A stretch of DNA of 5,312 nt, from positions 1 through 5,312 of the forward strand of contig JACDEN010000099.1 of NCBI GenBank assembly GCA_013816415.1, given 5' to 3'. The stretch comes from Planctomycetota bacterium. Lineage in GTDB: Bacteria > Planctomycetota > UBA11346. Positions 5,236-5,312 of the stretch are shown here, one piece after another; the stretch's first letter is position 1; each line of letters starts with the position of its first letter. Under the pieces are notes generated by a model, which saw only the letters and a list, made by a program, of their open reading frames with translations, was not told the DNA's origin and did no database searches. The translations under genes and the position numbers were made by a program.

Positions 5236-5312
5236 ATGGCCAAGGAAAAGTTCGTCCGCAACAAGCCGCACGTCAATGTCGGCACCATCGGCCACATCGA
5301 CCACGGCAAGAG
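5236..5312 (+). CDS. tuf: Elongation factor Tu, N-terminal fragment
   Basis: EF-Tu is the GTPase that delivers aminoacyl-tRNA to the ribosome. Only 25 complete codons are present before the window ends: MAKEKFVRNKPHVNVGTIGH, then IDHGK. This is the unmistakable EF-Tu amino terminus, including the G1/P-loop GHxDHGK that holds the GTP phosphates. The next codon begins AG, so residue 26 is Ser or Arg; the usual residue in bacteria is Thr (GHVDHGKT). Val to Ile in the same motif is also seen. The start is fixed by the conserved MAKEKF and the GGGAG upstream. The gene follows the four tRNAs and is probably co-transcribed with them, as tufB is in E. coli. The remaining roughly 370 codons lie outside the window. 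Confidence 0.96.
   Translation, partial: MAKEKFVRNKPHVNVGTIGHIDHGK

Overview
The window comes from a high-GC bacterium. Two native protein genes use mostly G/C in third codon positions. The right end carries the widely conserved translation block tRNA-Thr(TGT), tRNA-Tyr(GTA), tRNA-Gly(TCC), tRNA-Thr(GGT), then tuf, the same order as thrU-tyrU-glyT-thrT-tufB in E. coli. All four tRNA genes encode their 3' CCA. The genus cannot be told from this stretch. Both threonine tRNAs have T at the discriminator position (E. coli has A there), and EF-Tu reads GHIDHGK followed by an AGN codon, which argues against a close enterobacterial relative.

Layout. Positions 1-160 and 1575-1681 are the two halves of a gene-free cluster of palindromic repeats: hairpins with GAA or CTT loops and a unit of about 88 bp. 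An intact IS4-family insertion sequence (161-1574) sits inside one hairpin of this cluster. It has 19-bp perfect terminal inverted repeats, a near-perfect 9-bp target duplication and a full-length 440-residue DDE transposase. From 1600 to 2040 the minus strand has an open frame resembling a small, possibly decayed, exported protein. Positions 2062-3261 encode a 399-residue secreted protein with a tail-fibre-like or carbohydrate-binding-like modular build. Positions 3335-4567 encode a 410-residue phosphofructokinase of the pyrophosphate-dependent type. A candidate promoter at 4631-4658 precedes the tRNA-tuf operon (4692 to beyond the window edge). Only the first 25 codons of tuf are included.

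How the parts relate. The phosphofructokinase is a core glycolytic/gluconeogenic enzyme with its own strong ribosome binding site, 73 bp after the secreted-protein gene, and shows no functional link to it. The tRNAs and tuf form one translation-supply operon: EF-Tu carries the aminoacyl-tRNAs made beside it. Perfect hairpins in the Tyr-Gly spacer and in the tuf leader are candidates for RNA processing or regulation.

No defence system, CRISPR array or phage module is visible. The least ordinary parts are the hairpin repeat cluster with its targeted insertion, the odd exported minus-strand frame beside it, and the secreted modular protein.
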